This document shows, piece after piece, positions 27,104 through 35,653 of a DNA stretch of 64,000 bases. Both the position numbers and the translations under genes were made by a program. The notes under the pieces were generated by a model. The model ran no database searches. It saw nothing but the letters and a program-made list of their open reading frames with translations, and was not told the DNA's origin. This DNA comes from Planctomycetota bacterium (GTDB lineage: Bacteria; Planctomycetota; Phycisphaerae; UBA1845). How positions within the stretch are numbered: the stretch's first letter is position 1; the number at the start of each line of letters is the position of its first letter. Where the stretch lies: the NCBI GenBank assembly GCA_016208685.1, contig JACQXM010000032.1, positions 1 through 64,000 of the forward strand, read 5' to 3'.

Positions 27104-27192
27104 CAGGCTCGGCGCCGGCGAATCACCTTCAAGCCCGGGTGGCTGCCATGCAATCCCGCGCCGCGCTTCGGCGACCGAGCCGCGCCCGCCCC

Positions 27193-28812
27193 CTACTCGG
27201 CGCGCGGGACGAAGGACTGACGGCCGCGGTCCTCCAGCCACGCTCCCGATTCATGACAGTCGCGGCAGAGAGGAAGCGTGCCGCCGGTGTGGCACTGGTC
27301 GCAGCGCAGGTGGCGGTGGGCATTGAGGTCCATGGAGTGCACGAACGGGCCTTCCTGGTAGGCAGTTTCTCCCTCGCCCAGGGGGTTCAGGAAGGTATGA
27401 CAGGTGTTGCAGTCGCTGCTGATCGCCTGCCCAAGCTGGTTGACGTGCCGGCCGTCGTGACACCGCAGGCAGCCGGGCGACGTCAGGTGTCCGATGTTGT
27501 CCGGGTACGTCCTCCAATCCACCTTCATGTGCGGAAAGACGCTGCGGCGGTACGCCTCGCCCAGGGCGTCGATGGCCCGCTGGATCGCCGGCTGTTGTGA
27601 TTCCCAAAGCGCGGGGTAGTTCCCGCGGTAGAAGCTCGCCATCCATTCCGCGATCCCCGCCTCCGCCGCGGCGCTCGAGGCATAGTCCTGCGTCAGCGCT
27701 GCCACCGCCTCGCGCTTCACGAAGGGCAGCGCCGGGTCGATTCGACCCACGCTGAGGAACAGATCGACGGCGCGATTCGGCGAGTAGAACAGGTGCGCGG
27801 CGCGGTTGTGGCAATCCATGCAGTCGATGCCCCGCAGGATGCCCTCCGGACGGGGGTCACTGCTGGGTCTTCCATCAGACCGATAGATCAATTCGTCGCC
27901 CGCGTCCGTAACGTAGCGGACCCAGGGGATCTCCTGCAATCTGTCGTCGGTGGCGATGTACTCGATGCGCCCGGACAGCGCCATGTGCATGTGGATGCCC
28001 TCGACCCGTCCGATGGAGCGGTCCGCGCCGCCGGTCTTGACCAGCATGCGCACCTCGCGGCGGGTATTCTTCTCGTCGGGGGAGAAGTGGACGATGGTTT
28101 TGAGCTGCGATCCGAAGAACTTCGCCGGCCAGTGGCACTGCTCGCAGGTTTCCCGCGCCGGGCGCAGCTCGGTGATCGCCGGAGGGATGGGTCGCGGATA
28201 GGTGTCCTGCATGACGGCGAACACCTGGCGCGTGCCCGACAGCTTCGACTTCACGAACCAGCTCGCCCCGGAGCCGATGTGGCACTCGGCGCAGGTGACG
28301 CGGGCGTGCGGCGAGTGAGCGTAGGCCGTGCCCTGCGGCTCCATCACCGCGTGACAGACCTGGGCACAGAACTCCGTGGAATCCGTGTAGTGGTAGCCGT
28401 GGTAACTGCTCACGCCCACCAGCGGCAGCATGATGAAGAACGTGATGGAAAGAAAAGCGATCGCCGTTCGGCGCTGCCCCCGGTCGGTCAGATCGATGCG
28501 CAGATGGACGGCAACCATCCGGCCGCCGCGCCGGCGCCGCACCCGCCAATACTTGATGACCATGCCCAGCGGCACCAGCCCCAGGCCCACGATCAGCAGG
28601 CCGGGAATCACCAGGTAGCCGATGACGTCAACGTAAGGGTTCGTCCCCGGCGAAACGGCCACGAACAGCGCGAAGGTGACCAGCAGCAGGATCGACGTGG
28701 CGATCACGAAAAACCCTAGCAGGGAAAGGAGGTTGTCCCATAGCGCCACCGAGGCCGTCGGCGCGCCGCTGGAATGAGGGGGTGCTTCCGGGGAAATGCC
28801 AGGTTCCACCAT
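27193..28812 (-). CDS. Membrane-anchored octaheme NapC/NirT-type cytochrome c
   Basis: Protein of 539 residues with three N-terminal membrane helices (about 29-51, 62-88, 117-135) and a periplasmic domain with eight heme sites. The first is CX3CH (CAQVCH, 149), followed by CxxCH at 174, 223, 331, 448, 468, 504 and 516. The region from the first heme through CEQCHWPAKFFG is typical of NapC/NirT-like quinol dehydrogenases; the C-terminal hemes resemble a cytochrome c3-type extension. It would move electrons between quinones and a periplasmic partner, plausibly the HAO-like protein encoded convergently. The chosen ATG has GAGGA 11 bases upstream; other in-frame starts lie up to 28935. Confidence 0.88.
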   Translation of the reverse strand: MVEPGISPEAPPHSSGAPTASVALWDNLLSLLGFFVIATSILLLVTFALFVAVSPGTNPYVDVIGYLVIPGLLIVGLGLVPLGMVIKYWRVRRRRGGRMVAVHLRIDLTDRGQRRTAIAFLSITFFIMLPLVGVSSYHGYHYTDSTEFCAQVCHAVMEPQGTAYAHSPHARVTCAECHIGSGASWFVKSKLSGTRQVFAVMQDTYPRPIPPAITELRPARETCEQCHWPAKFFGSQLKTIVHFSPDEKNTRREVRMLVKTGGADRSIGRVEGIHMHMALSGRIEYIATDDRLQEIPWVRYVTDAGDELIYRSDGRPSSDPRPEGILRGIDCMDCHNRAAHLFYSPNRAVDLFLSVGRIDPALPFVKREAVAALTQDYASSAAAEAGIAEWMASFYRGNYPALWESQQPAIQRAIDALGEAYRRSVFPHMKVDWRTYPDNIGHLTSPGCLRCHDGRHVNQLGQAISSDCNTCHTFLNPLGEGETAYQEGPFVHSMDLNAHRHLRCDQCHTGGTLPLCRDCHESGAWLEDRGRQSFVPRAE

Positions 28813-29012
28813 CGACCGTCGCGTCCTCGAGCAACCGCTGGAGTCCCGGCTTTTGTTCATCCCTGATCCGCGTCGCGGTGTCAAGCAAGGAGCGCGGCGT
28901 GGCGTGGACGGTGCACACCGCAACCAGCGCGGCATCCTCGTTCCGAGGCGTGGGCGGAATCCACAGCGCTACAGCGCCGTGTGTGTGGCGCAAGTTTTCC
29001 ACCCGGTGCCGC

Positions 29013-30890
29013 TTACCGCCCGAACCGAGCCAGCCAGTCCGAAACATCGGTCAAATCGACGTCCGCGTCGCCGTCCAGATTCCCGCAGGTGCAGTCGGCG
29101 TTCTGCGCCACATGGGGGCCGGTCAGGCAATCAAGCAACGCCGGCAAGTCGGACAGACGAACGCCCGCATCGCCGTCGAAGTCGCCGGGTGTCACGCGCA
29201 GCGCTAAGCTCGTTGTCCCGCTCCCGGACCCGTTGGAAGCGCGAATGGTGACCGTGTAGGGCCCATCGGCCGGAACCGGCTCCGGCCAGGAAAGCACGCC
29301 GGTGGTCGGGTTGACCGCCAAACCCGGCGGGCCGGAATCGATGGACCAGAGGATGATGGGGTTCATGCACTGCGGCTGCGTGAGCAGCGGCACCGGCCCG
29401 CTGAAGGCCGGTTGGCAGGAAACGTCCTGCATTGCCAGGGGGACGATCTGCGGCGCCGATTGCAACACCCCGAGGTAGAGCACCTGCGTGGAAGTTCCCG
29501 CACCGTTCGTGGCGCGGACCTGAAGAAGATAAGGAAACGGCGAATGCACGGGGCGGGACCAGGAGATCACGCCCGTGGTGCGATTGATGGTCATGCCCAG
29601 CTGGGGGTTGTCAAGGCTCCAGCTTGCCGGCCCCATGTTGAGCGGCAGCACCAGCGCCGGCGTGGGTCCTACGAACGGCGCATCGCACGCCACCACGCGC
29701 TGACCCAGCGGGCTTATCACCGGCGCAAGCTGGGCCACCGTAAGCGCGTCGCAGTAACTCGCGGCGTTGTTGTCCTCATACTCCTCGTCCACTTCGTCCA
29801 GGTCGTCGAGTATCGAACCGAGGTAGTAGCTGCCCGCGGGAAGATCGGCGGGCATGTCGATGACCGCCTCGAACTGTAGCGCCTCCTGAAAGGGGATGTC
29901 CCAGAGCAACGACCCCAGGTAGCGGTCCGCGGCGTCGATCCACGGATCGTCGGAAAGGTAGAATCCCTGGCGGACGAAGAACTCGTTGGTCGTTCCCAGG
30001 TTCTCGATCACACTGCGGGCCGTGAGCGGGTCTCCGGGGTAGACCGCGGGCGGATCGAAATACAGCGGAACCGCCTGCCCGAGGCTCGAGCCGGTAGTAA
30101 AGGCCGGCAGCGCCAAGTCGGGATAGGCCGGGCCGGAAGGACCCGCGTGCGGATAGAGGAAACGAGCTCCGGCGCGGTCGTCGGTGTGCAGCTCGATGAT
30201 GTTCTCCTGCCCCATCGGTCCGCCGCTGGGATAACGCGGATTCATGGTGGCCACGAACCACGCCGACCCGGGCGGCTCGTCGCCCACCGGTTCATGCCCC
30301 AGGCCCAGAGCGTGGCCCAGCTCGTGTACCGCCACGAGGAGGAACGAAAAACCGTTGGTCGGAAGCGGGTGGTGCACGACGTCGCAGGAGGGGTTGGGAT
30401 CGAAGGTGTAGCCCACGCCCAGCGGCAGATCGCTGAACACCACGTCCATGTCGAACCATTCCGGTCCGTCATTGACCAGATAGGTGACCCCCAGGACGCC
30501 GGGGTCGAGCTGCCAGGCCGGCACCGCGGCGGTGTCGTTGTATCCGTCGAAATGGTCGATGGGGTAGTCCTGGTCCAGCCGTGAGTAGGCGTATTGAAAA
30601 TCGCAGGCGGGCACCAGGTTCCACAGACCCATCGCCTCCAGCACGTGCACTTCCGCGACGCTCCCCGGCGGGAACGTGGAGGGTGACAGAAAACGGACAC
30701 TCTGCGGCGTCGACCACGCCACCGGCGTACCGGAGAGCAGGTAGTAGGAAAAGCCGCGGCTGTCGCGGGCGGTGAGCGTCCAAAGAAGCGCACAGCCCGC
30801 GAAGGCCGCCGGCCACCAGCGTCGCTTGCGCGACGCGCACGGCGTTGTGTCAGCGCCGGTCGGCGCGGCATGCGGTGTCCGTAGGTTCAC
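29013..30890 (-). CDS. Secreted matrixin-like metalloprotease with dockerin-like tail
   Basis: Exported protein of 625 residues. The metzincin zinc site HELGHALGLGHE is complete, and VATMNPRY downstream fits the Met-turn. After the protease come a CARDB-like segment (about 270-410), two putative Ig-like He-PIG repeats (GVISWSRP, GVLSWPEPVPADG) and a C-terminal dockerin-like part with GDFDGDAGVRLSDL and GNLDGDADVDLTDV calcium-loop motifs. The GTG start has GGAGGC upstream and overlaps the stop of the upstream exported protein (GTGA), so the two form an operon. Substrate unknown; the tail suggests cell-surface or complex attachment. Confidence 0.88.
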   Translation of the reverse strand: MNLRTPHAAPTGADTTPCASRKRRWWPAAFAGCALLWTLTARDSRGFSYYLLSGTPVAWSTPQSVRFLSPSTFPPGSVAEVHVLEAMGLWNLVPACDFQYAYSRLDQDYPIDHFDGYNDTAAVPAWQLDPGVLGVTYLVNDGPEWFDMDVVFSDLPLGVGYTFDPNPSCDVVHHPLPTNGFSFLLVAVHELGHALGLGHEPVGDEPPGSAWFVATMNPRYPSGGPMGQENIIELHTDDRAGARFLYPHAGPSGPAYPDLALPAFTTGSSLGQAVPLYFDPPAVYPGDPLTARSVIENLGTTNEFFVRQGFYLSDDPWIDAADRYLGSLLWDIPFQEALQFEAVIDMPADLPAGSYYLGSILDDLDEVDEEYEDNNAASYCDALTVAQLAPVISPLGQRVVACDAPFVGPTPALVLPLNMGPASWSLDNPQLGMTINRTTGVISWSRPVHSPFPYLLQVRATNGAGTSTQVLYLGVLQSAPQIVPLAMQDVSCQPAFSGPVPLLTQPQCMNPIILWSIDSGPPGLAVNPTTGVLSWPEPVPADGPYTVTIRASNGSGSGTTSLALRVTPGDFDGDAGVRLSDLPALLDCLTGPHVAQNADCTCGNLDGDADVDLTDVSDWLARFGR

Positions 30891-31735
30891 GGCTCGCCTC
30901 CGTTCCGGGCGGCCGGGCGGGGTCGTGCGCCGGGCGGCGCGACATCGGGAGCGGTGCCGGGCCGCGATTCGCGCGCATCCCCGCGGCCGCCGGCAGGATC
31001 CGGTGCGACGCCGGGGAGCGGTACCGGCGTCAGGACCACCGGCTCGCGCCGCCCCGCGGGCGACCTGAATCGATGCGTTTTGCTGTTGCGCAGGATGGGT
31101 TCGAGGCGAGCGCGAAAGTCGACCCAAGATATGGCCGGTGCCGCCGCGACCGGCGGCGGGACCACCTCCACCCCTTCGGCGCCAATGGGCTGGCTCCATC
31201 GCGGTTCAGGGCCGCCGGCAACCATGGGCATATGCCCATCGCCAACGCCGACCAGCGGGGCGCCGCGGTAGTTGCGCACGCGCTCGACGCCGTCCGCCTC
31301 ACGCTCCAGGCGAAACGCTCCCTGGTACAACCCGACCACGGGAAACGTCTTGTACGTCGGCAGCAGAAAGAGCAACCAACGCTCACCGGGAGCGAACCGC
31401 GGAGTGCAACCAATCTGCGCCTTCCGCGCTCCGACCGCCCCACCCGGCACGCGTAGCGAGAACGTGGGGCCGGAATCGGGAAGTGCGCCTTTCAGATACT
31501 CCACTTCCGTGAGAGTGACTTCGGATTCGATCTCGGTCGTGCCTGCCGCGCCGGCAGACTCGTACGCGCGAACCGAGGCAACCCGTCCCACGATCACCTG
31601 GCCTGCGAGGTCCGCAAGCGTTTGCAGGTCCATGGGTGCCACGGTACTGCCGCAAGCGGGAGGCGCGGTGCCGCTCGGCAGAAACAGCGCGGCATACAGG
31701 GCAGCTCTCCAGACGCGACGGCAGGCACGGCGCAT
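30887..31735 (-). CDS. Exported protein of unknown function, protease operon partner
   Basis: Protein of 282 residues with a signal peptide (about 1-29, ending near CGSTVA). The conserved-looking middle (LADLAGQVIVGRVASV, VTLTEVEYLKGALPDSG, FAPGERWLLFLLP) resembles small beta-rich exported proteins often next to secreted proteases; the last 90 residues are Pro/Arg-rich and disordered. A strong GGAGGGGGG precedes the ATG. The stop overlaps the start of the metalloprotease, which implies a joint function, for example a pro-protein or inhibitor; this is inference. Confidence 0.75.
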   Translation of the reverse strand: MRRACRRVWRAALYAALFLPSGTAPPACGSTVAPMDLQTLADLAGQVIVGRVASVRAYESAGAAGTTEIESEVTLTEVEYLKGALPDSGPTFSLRVPGGAVGARKAQIGCTPRFAPGERWLLFLLPTYKTFPVVGLYQGAFRLEREADGVERVRNYRGAPLVGVGDGHMPMVAGGPEPRWSQPIGAEGVEVVPPPVAAAPAISWVDFRARLEPILRNSKTHRFRSPAGRREPVVLTPVPLPGVAPDPAGGRGDARESRPGTAPDVAPPGARPRPAARNGGEP

Positions 31736-31817
31736 AGTGGTTCCCCCCTCCGGTCAACTCGATGTTATCCCCGGCGATTACCGGCAATCAACGAAATTGC
31801 CGCCACCGGGAAAAATG

Positions 31818-31845
31818 GTTGGATGGTGCTGCGGAAGCCTGATAA
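31818..31845 (+). promoter_or_regulatory. Sigma-70-like promoter of the DUF1571/topoisomerase operon
   Basis: TTGGAT, 16 bases, GATAAT. The predicted transcription start near 31852 gives a leader of about 78 bases to the GTG at 31930. It lies in the 195-base divergent gap. Confidence 0.4.
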
Positions 31846-31929
31846 TCTCGCACCGCACGGCTTACCGTGCATGGCGGCCGGGTCACACCGCCGGTCCTGT
31901 GGCAGGACGGACGTGAGGGAGTTCATCGG

Positions 31930-33021
31930 GTGCGGAACCGGGGCGTCGGGAAATGCAGCCTGCCGGCGGTCGTCGGTTTCGGCGTCGCCCTTGGAGGTGG
32001 CGCCTGCGTCGCGCCCTCACGCCCGCCGATCGAGCTGAGCGCGCGGCTGGAGTACCCCACGGCCGGCCCGTCGCTGCGGCTACCGCGCGAACAGCGCCTG
32101 GCGTCGAGCGATCCCCTCGCCTTTCTGCGGCAATGCTTGACGAAGTGCGCCCGCGACATTCGGGACTACCGCTGCGTCATGACCAAACAGGAGCGCATCG
32201 ATGGCGTGCTCTCCGCCGAACAGGAGGTGGAGGTCGCCTTTCGCGAGGCTCCGTTCAGCGTGGACATGTGCTGGACGAAGAACGCCGGGCGCGTGCGGCG
32301 GCTCACCTATGTGGCGGGGCGGCTTGCCGAAGGCGGTCGCGAGTTCGCGTGGATCATTCCCAGCGGGGCGGCGGGCTTGCTGCTGGCGGCAGGCCTTAAG
32401 ACCGACATCCACGGGGCGGACGCCCTTCGCGAGTCGCGCCGGGCCGTGGACGATTTCGGTTTTCGCAAGACGCTGGAACGAGTCATCGCCGCCTGTGAGC
32501 GTGCGCGGGACGAGCCGGCGTACCGGCTCCGGTACCTGGGGATCGGGCGCCTGGACGACCGGGAGTGCCACGTGTTTGAGCGGCTGCTTCCTTACCACGA
32601 CGAGGGCGGGCCGTTCCCGGACCGGCGACTGCTGCTTTACATCGACCGTGAGTGGCTGGTGCCGACGGCATCCGTGGCGTATGCCGATGTCGAGTCGCGC
32701 GAGCTCCTGGGATGCTACCTGTTTGCGGATGTGCGCTTCAACCTCGGGCTGACGGATGCGGACTTCCCCCTGCGCGGCCCCCGAGCGGCCGGGGCCGGTT
32801 CGCGGTTGGAGGAGCGGTACGCGGCACGTAGGATGCGCGGCGGGCGCGGAACGGCGACTTGGCAGGGGCATGCTGCAAGAGCGCGTGACGCAGCGTCGCT
32901 GCGCCCGGGCAGCGAGAGCCGGCCGAACGCTGGCGCGAGGCTGCGATCGGCGCCAGGGGCCGCCGTCGCGCCGCCGTTGCCGCACGGTGACACCCGGAAC
33001 ACGAGGATCCACAACCCATGA
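31930..33021 (+). CDS. DUF1571-family lipoprotein-like protein with aberrant tail
   Basis: Exported protein of 363 residues. After an N-terminal hydrophobic segment (VVGFGVALGGGACVAPS, possibly a lipobox Cys) comes the DUF1571 domain (about 55-280): CARDIRDYRCVMTKQERIDG, FREAPFSVDMCWTKNAGRVRRLTYV, LLLYIDREWLVPTASVAY, FNLGLTDADFP. The family is common in Planctomycetota and its function is unknown. The usual end is near DADF; the next 80 residues are Arg/Ala-rich and look like a read-through or frameshifted tail. The GTG has GAGGGAG eight bases upstream. The stop overlaps the topoisomerase VI A start (ATGA), an odd coupling. Confidence 0.8.
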   Translation: MRNRGVGKCSLPAVVGFGVALGGGACVAPSRPPIELSARLEYPTAGPSLRLPREQRLASSDPLAFLRQCLTKCARDIRDYRCVMTKQERIDGVLSAEQEVEVAFREAPFSVDMCWTKNAGRVRRLTYVAGRLAEGGREFAWIIPSGAAGLLLAAGLKTDIHGADALRESRRAVDDFGFRKTLERVIAACERARDEPAYRLRYLGIGRLDDRECHVFERLLPYHDEGGPFPDRRLLLYIDREWLVPTASVAYADVESRELLGCYLFADVRFNLGLTDADFPLRGPRAAGAGSRLEERYAARRMRGGRGTATWQGHAARARDAASLRPGSESRPNAGARLRSAPGAAVAPPLPHGDTRNTRIHNP

Positions 33022-34145
33022 GCAAACCAACGCCGAATCAGCGCCGCGGCCGGGCGAACGGTTCCGCGGCAGCGCGCCTGGAAGCGATGGCCCGGAATAT
33101 CGTCGATATGGCGCAACGCAAACAGGACCCGGCGATCGGCATCCCCATCCGGGCGCTGTCCAACGTCGCCTTCAACGAGAAGACCCGCCATGTGGAGATG
33201 GGCGACGCCAAACAGTCGCGTAGCCTCTTCAACTATGGCCAGGCCAAGCGCTTCATGCAGTCGATGCTGGTGGCGAGCAAGTGCAAGGAGCTCATCGACC
33301 GTGGCAAGACGGCGAGCATTCGTCAGATCTACTACCTCGCCAAGCACACCATCAAGGGCACGAGCGAGAAGACCTTCGACGACCAGGCGGAATCAGATCC
33401 CATCATCGAAGACATCGAGGTGGCGATCGACTCCCTGCGCGAGGAGCTGCACGTCTTCGCCAGCAACCGCGGCAACCTCGCCGGGCCGGTCACCCTGGTG
33501 GACGCGGGCAACACGCTGGACTGCACCGCCATGGGCAGCGCCGGATACGCCGTGCCCAGCATCTGCGAACCGGACGTCATCCAGTTCAAGAAGTGCAGGG
33601 CGAAGTTCATCCTGCATGTGGAGAAGGACACCGTCTGGCGGCGCTTCCATGAGGACCGCTTCTGGGACAAGCACCAGTGCATCGTCTCGCACGGCGGCGG
33701 CCAGCCGGCGCGCGGCATGCGGCGTCTGCTGCGGCGCATGCACGACGAGCTCAAGCTGCCGGTGTTTGTGCTTCTCGATAACGACCCCTGGGGGTACTAC
33801 ATCTACTCCGTGATCAAGCATGGTTCGATCAACCTGGCGTACGAATCGCGGCGCATGGCCATTCCGGACGCGGTCTTCCTGGGCGTGTCGGCCTTCGACT
33901 ACGAACGCTGCGGCATGAGCGACGACGTGAAGATCGAACTCGATCCGGCGGACATCAAGCGCTGCAAACAGATCGCGGAGTACCCCTGGTTCGCGGAAAA
34001 GAAACCCTGGCAGAAGGAGATCAAGAAGCTGCTCGCCAACGGCTTCAAAATGGAAGTGGAAGCCATGATCTCCAAGGACTTAGAGTACCTGACGGGCGAG
34101 TACGTGCCCATGAAGCTCAAGGACCGCAAGCAGTGGCTGGACTGA
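33018..34145 (+). CDS. top6A: DNA topoisomerase VI subunit A
   Basis: Type IIB topoisomerase catalytic subunit of 375 residues, normal length. The winged-helix (5Y-CAP) domain carries the catalytic Tyr at Y105 or Y106 (RQIYYLAKHT). The Toprim domain has E202 (ILHVEKD) and the D254-N-D256 pair (VLLDNDPWGYYIYS) that bind Mg2+. It breaks both DNA strands with 5' phosphotyrosyl links, but needs the ATPase subunit B. No subunit B gene lies in this window, although the two are usually adjacent. The start overlaps the DUF1571 stop by 4 bases. It could be half of a scattered Topo VI or a recruited Spo11-like nuclease. Confidence 0.93.
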   Translation: MSKPTPNQRRGRANGSAAARLEAMARNIVDMAQRKQDPAIGIPIRALSNVAFNEKTRHVEMGDAKQSRSLFNYGQAKRFMQSMLVASKCKELIDRGKTASIRQIYYLAKHTIKGTSEKTFDDQAESDPIIEDIEVAIDSLREELHVFASNRGNLAGPVTLVDAGNTLDCTAMGSAGYAVPSICEPDVIQFKKCRAKFILHVEKDTVWRRFHEDRFWDKHQCIVSHGGGQPARGMRRLLRRMHDELKLPVFVLLDNDPWGYYIYSVIKHGSINLAYESRRMAIPDAVFLGVSAFDYERCGMSDDVKIELDPADIKRCKQIAEYPWFAEKKPWQKEIKKLLANGFKMEVEAMISKDLEYLTGEYVPMKLKDRKQWLD

Positions 34146-34264
34146 ACCGGATTTCCCGACCGGCGCGCCAAGGCCCGCTCGATTGGCATGCACTCGTCCG
34201 CGGACCAAACCGCCAGCTTTCGGTCGCCGCTCAGGCTGGCCAGCCCGCATCGATGCACCGTAGT

Positions 34265-34609
34265 CTAGGTTGGTTCACACTCGGCGTCGATCACGTAGCC
34301 GAGGGCTCGGATGATTGCCCGCATCGTCTCGGGGTCGAGCGCAGCCAGTGGTCCGGCCTCCAGCTCCAAGTATTCCTTGGCCAAGAGCGAAACGCTCTCC
34401 AACTGGGCCACGCAGTCCTTTGGCAGCCCGATTCTCCGCCCTTCGATGAACACACAGTTGGAGAGCTCGCGCCTAATCTCCAGCTTCGACGAAGTGAGAG
34501 GCACGGCCAGTACGTAGCCTCCCCGATTGAGTTCCTCTCGCGAAACGACAACAATCGGCCGACGCTTATCGTGAATCGCGAAGTAGATTTCGCCAGGACG
34601 GGGATTCAT
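34265..34609 (-). CDS. MazF/PemK-like endoribonuclease toxin
   Basis: Protein of 114 residues with the PemK/MazF fold signature: PRPGEIYFAIHDKRRPIVVVSREE at the N-terminus, YVLAVPLTSSK in the middle, and a C-terminal helix (DPETMRAIIRALGYVI). Family members cleave RNA on or off ribosomes and are paired with an antitoxin. The start shares one base with the stop of the upstream gene (TGATG), so translation is coupled. The region has lower GC than its flanks, consistent with transfer. No AbrB-, MazE- or RHH-type antitoxin can be recognised beside it. Confidence 0.82.
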   Translation of the reverse strand: MNPRPGEIYFAIHDKRRPIVVVSREELNRGGYVLAVPLTSSKLEIRRELSNCVFIEGRRIGLPKDCVAQLESVSLLAKEYLELEAGPLAALDPETMRAIIRALGYVIDAECEPT

Positions 34610-34947
34610 CAGAAGGGGTTTTCGTCCATCCAGCGCCTCAGCGATGCGAATGCCACGACGGCCCACTTCTCCTGCTCGCGACTCTCGAAATCATCGCCTG
34701 CTACAGTTGCATGGTTCAACTTCGCCCACGGATTCCCATGCAGGTTGAACCAGTGTTCAACGATCCCGGAATTGCCGGCATCGACCGATGGTGATTGCCA
34801 ACCGTCCGTTTTCGTCACGGACCCCTGCCAGTGAAACCCGTGCAAATCCCCGAAAGTTTCCGCTCTCACGATGGCGACACGTCCGTTCCTAATCACCTGC
34901 GAAAGTGCGAACCCATCTAGCCAGTGAATCCCGTGCTGCGGACACAT
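34609..34947 (-). CDS. Unknown protein coupled to the MazF-like gene (candidate antitoxin)
   Basis: Protein of 112 residues from ATG 34947; a TTG at 35007 would add 20 residues. It is rich in Trp and His (HWLDGFAL, LHGFHWQGSVTK, VEHWFNLHGNPWAKL) and ends EKWAVVAFASLRRWMDENPF. I recognise no domain and it lacks a DNA-binding motif. Its start lies 59 bases inside the preceding gene and its stop overlaps the MazF-like start, so the three genes are translationally chained. Position suggests an antitoxin or immunity role, but nothing in the protein itself proves it. Confidence 0.65.
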   Translation of the reverse strand: MCPQHGIHWLDGFALSQVIRNGRVAIVRAETFGDLHGFHWQGSVTKTDGWQSPSVDAGNSGIVEHWFNLHGNPWAKLNHATVAGDDFESREQEKWAVVAFASLRRWMDENPF

Positions 34948-35653
34948 ACTCACTCGGTTTTCGATCAATCTGTCGTATGACCGTGAGTTCGGCCGGCTGC
35001 CCGCCAACGGGGACCTGAGACCATTGGGCCATCAACTCCAAGTACAGCTCGTGTGGATCCTCACGCAGGGGTTCCACCGTGAGCTCTTGACGAGGGCTTG
35101 CGAGGGAGTCCTGCGTCTGTGCGCCGGGCCAAACATGCAGGGCAAGCGAAGCGAAGCTCAATGGGGCCCCGAAGGCCGATGCATGGCGATCGGGCGAGGA
35201 CAAGAGACGTTCCTTGATGAAATCCATGGCGGCGCAGGTTCCGGCTTGGCACTGCGATCTAATGCGTGCCTCCGCAAGTACGCGCTGCCAATTGCCTTGC
35301 AGCGCGTTGAAGACAGCGTCGCAAGACATGTCGAATCGCTCATGCACATGCATTTCCGATGGCGGCCAGTTGAACTCCATGAGCAAACGGACGGGCTGGT
35401 TTGGGCGAAGCTGTTCGATCGCAATCCGGAATCCGCCACGACCCTCCTGGCGATCAAGCGAGATGGAATAGCCACGTGATTTCTCCGGCACCTCGGGTTC
35501 CGATGGGCTGAACCGGAAGATAAAGTCGTCATGCCCCAGCGCATCGCAAACAGATTCGTACACTCGCGCAGCCTCGTCTCGTTCCACCATACGGGGGGGG
35601 CCGAAGAGAAAGGCGAACGTGACGCCGCGGGTGCGGAGCGAGTTTGCTAACAT
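34889..35653 (-). CDS. Unknown protein, first gene of the MazF-associated cassette
   Basis: Protein of 254 residues, soluble, no signal peptide. Segments such as VTFAFLFGPPRMVERDEAARVYESV, RPNQPVRLLMEFNWPP and HERFDMSCDAVFNALQGNWQ look like a real globular protein, but I know no family for it. The ATG at 35653 has AGAGG seven bases upstream; the frame is open to 35890 with unconvincing extra sequence. It overlaps the next gene by 59 bases. Lines sampled here are 52-60% G+C against about 65% nearby, which suggests horizontal transfer. Confidence 0.7.
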   Translation of the reverse strand: MLANSLRTRGVTFAFLFGPPRMVERDEAARVYESVCDALGHDDFIFRFSPSEPEVPEKSRGYSISLDRQEGRGGFRIAIEQLRPNQPVRLLMEFNWPPSEMHVHERFDMSCDAVFNALQGNWQRVLAEARIRSQCQAGTCAAMDFIKERLLSSPDRHASAFGAPLSFASLALHVWPGAQTQDSLASPRQELTVEPLREDPHELYLELMAQWSQVPVGGQPAELTVIRQIDRKPSEYVSAARDSLARWVRTFAGD

